This document shows positions 33,631-34,431 of a stretch of DNA of 34,431 bases, piece after piece (position 1 is the stretch's first letter; each line of letters opens with the position of its first letter). This DNA is from CAUVKI01 sp963552605. Lineage in GTDB: Bacteria; Bacillota; Clostridia; Tissierellales; Peptoniphilaceae. Under the pieces are notes generated by a model, which saw nothing but the letters and a program-made list of their open reading frames with translations, ran no database searches and was not told the DNA's origin. The stretch covers positions 1 through 34,431 of the forward strand of contig CAUVKI010000019.1 of assembly GCA_963552605.1 (NCBI GenBank). Direction: 5' to 3'. The position numbers and the translations under genes were made by a program.

Positions 33631-33679
33631 ATTGCTATGGTTGTTGTAAACAGTACACAGGCATAAAGGAGGAATAATC

Positions 33680-33745
33680 TTGAATAATGGAATTAAATTA
33701 TTTGAGTAGAGTCAAGTAAGGTCTTTTGTCGTGAGAGCTAATTAA
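33680..33745 (+). pseudogene. Decayed 5' fragment of a BRO-N-like (phage antirepressor-type) gene
   Basis: A good ribosome-binding site (AAAGGAGG, 7 nt before TTG) leads a frame that reads MNNGIKLFE, stop, SQVRSFVVRAN, stop. Read through the TAG (a one-base change from CAG, Gln), this gives MNNGIKLFEQSQVRSF, which resembles the N-terminus of BRO-N/RhuM/DinD-like proteins (NN-IKLFE-K-VRS-W). The remainder is absent. The match is short, so the family call is tentative. Confidence 0.45.
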
Positions 33746-33746
33746 G

Positions 33747-33778
33747 GAAAAAAATTCGCCCGCTTTATACGGGCGAAT
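33747..33778 (-). terminator. Terminator for the minus-strand nickel-binding gene fragment
   Basis: ATTCGCCCG (33754-33762) pairs perfectly with CGGGCGAAT (33770-33778), a 9-bp stem and 7-nt loop. On the minus strand it is followed by TTTTTTT (A7 at 33747-33753 on plus). It lies 80 nt past the stop codon at 33858; 33779-33857 holds no recognisable gene. Confidence 0.85.
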
Positions 33779-33857
33779 AGGAGAATGAAAAAAGTTGTAG
33801 GTTCGGATATACCTCGCCTACCCCGCAAGTATATCACAAACCTCTTGAACAAAAAAA

Positions 33858-34431
33858 CTATTTCAATTTTATTTCCGACACATCAAGATAATCCGGCTGG
33901 GTTGAGAATTTATAGTCCAAAATTTTATCTGCGTTGTATATCGTCATTCCCACTGTTCTTGAGAGGGGAACCAGCACGGCATCATCGTTAAGATTTTTTA
34001 AAAGCACGTCATATATTTTTTGAATTTCATCATCATCTGTCATCGAGTTTAAACTATGAACGAGATTGTCGGAGTCCTTCATACTCACCAAAGCCTGAGA
34101 GGTCATATTATCCATAATCGGAGATTTTGAGAAAGTGCTTACCAGTCTATAAGGATCCATTGGGATGTTGTATGTAATTCCAATGGCTATTCCATATTTT
34201 CCCTCTGAAATATTTTTATAATGACTCATTATTTCAGCACTTGTACTTTTAACCTCAAAGCCCGCTTCTCTCAAGTCGGAGGCAATGCTTAAGGATATAT
34301 CCTTAAGCATTGCCATATCACTTGCGCAGGAAATTTCCACGGATAATTTCACTCCGTCTCTTTCACGTATTCCATCTCCACCCTTGTGTCAAGTATTGGA
34401 TACATATTTTTTTCAAATTTCCAATCAACTT
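33858..34431 (-). pseudogene. Nickel/peptide-type substrate-binding protein (NikA-like), frameshifted 3' part
   Basis: C-terminal portion of an SBP_bac_5-family binding protein; the 5' part lies beyond the window. The frame ending at 33858 contains GIRERDGVKLSVEI, a MDPYRLVSTF segment and DDAVLVPLSRTVGMTIYNAD, in line with the C-terminal lobe of NikA. Upstream of 34389 this frame is closed by a stop, while the coding continues in another frame as VDWKFEKNMYPILDT. Joining the two at the G run near 34379-34386 gives DTRGGDGIRERDG, a typical linker of the family. A one-base deletion there is the simplest cause. A GTG at 34352 could start a truncated product but lacks the fold's N-terminal lobe. 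A sequencing error cannot be excluded. Confidence 0.7.

Noticed and set aside
1..34431. CRISPR arrays, tRNAs, rRNAs, intact insertion sequences
   Set aside because: No regularly spaced repeats, tRNA-like cloverleafs or transposase genes with terminal repeats were seen in the intergenic regions.

Overview
The window reads as a low-GC, anaerobe-type Firmicute chromosome, probably a Clostridia/Tissierellia (Peptoniphilaceae-like) lineage. This rests on PolC, the rpsB-to-polC gene order, strong GGAGG ribosome-binding sites, AT-rich intergenes and frequent TTG/GTG starts. The genus is inference. No tRNA, rRNA, CRISPR array, prophage or intact insertion sequence was seen.

Layout. (1) 1-2970: the 3' tail of a probable Rpn-type nuclease gene with its terminator, then a tandem duplication of a secreted WG-repeat lipoprotein gene. 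Each copy has its own extended -10 promoter and a near-identical hairpin terminator; a third copy of that hairpin ends polC. (2) 2978-13646: a minus-strand housekeeping operon, rpsB-tsf-pyrH-frr-uppS-cdsA-rseP-ispG-polC, driven by a clear promoter and a roughly 110-nt structured leader before rpsB. The dxr gene often found between cdsA and rseP is absent here. (3) 13700-14230: a small transcription unit of unknown role, a bidirectional terminator and a decayed Rpn-type nuclease fragment. (4) 14227-25817: a transporter island. Leftward run a two-gene ABC half-transporter pair, a FecBCD-type metal-chelate/heme/corrinoid importer and an MFS permease. Rightward from the shared 170-bp control region run a CydDC-like ABC pair and a DUF454 membrane protein. 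(5) 25836-33630: a plus-strand series, glpX-rho-small acidic protein-heterodimeric BmrCD-like exporter-cobJ-cobK, with short gaps and a strong terminator. (6) 33631-34431: a BRO-N-like gene fragment killed by a stop codon and the 3' part of a frameshifted NikA-like nickel-binding protein gene running off the right edge.

How it fits together. Region 2 supplies translation factors, UMP kinase, isoprenoid and undecaprenyl lipid steps, phospholipid precursor synthesis, a membrane protease and the replicative polymerase. Region 4 looks like one divergently controlled uptake/efflux module, most simply for iron, heme or a corrinoid. The cobJ-cobK pair and the broken nickel-binding gene also point to metal/tetrapyrrole metabolism, but no complete cobalamin or nickel system lies here. 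The accessory edges carry several decayed genes, so the region has a history of gain and loss.
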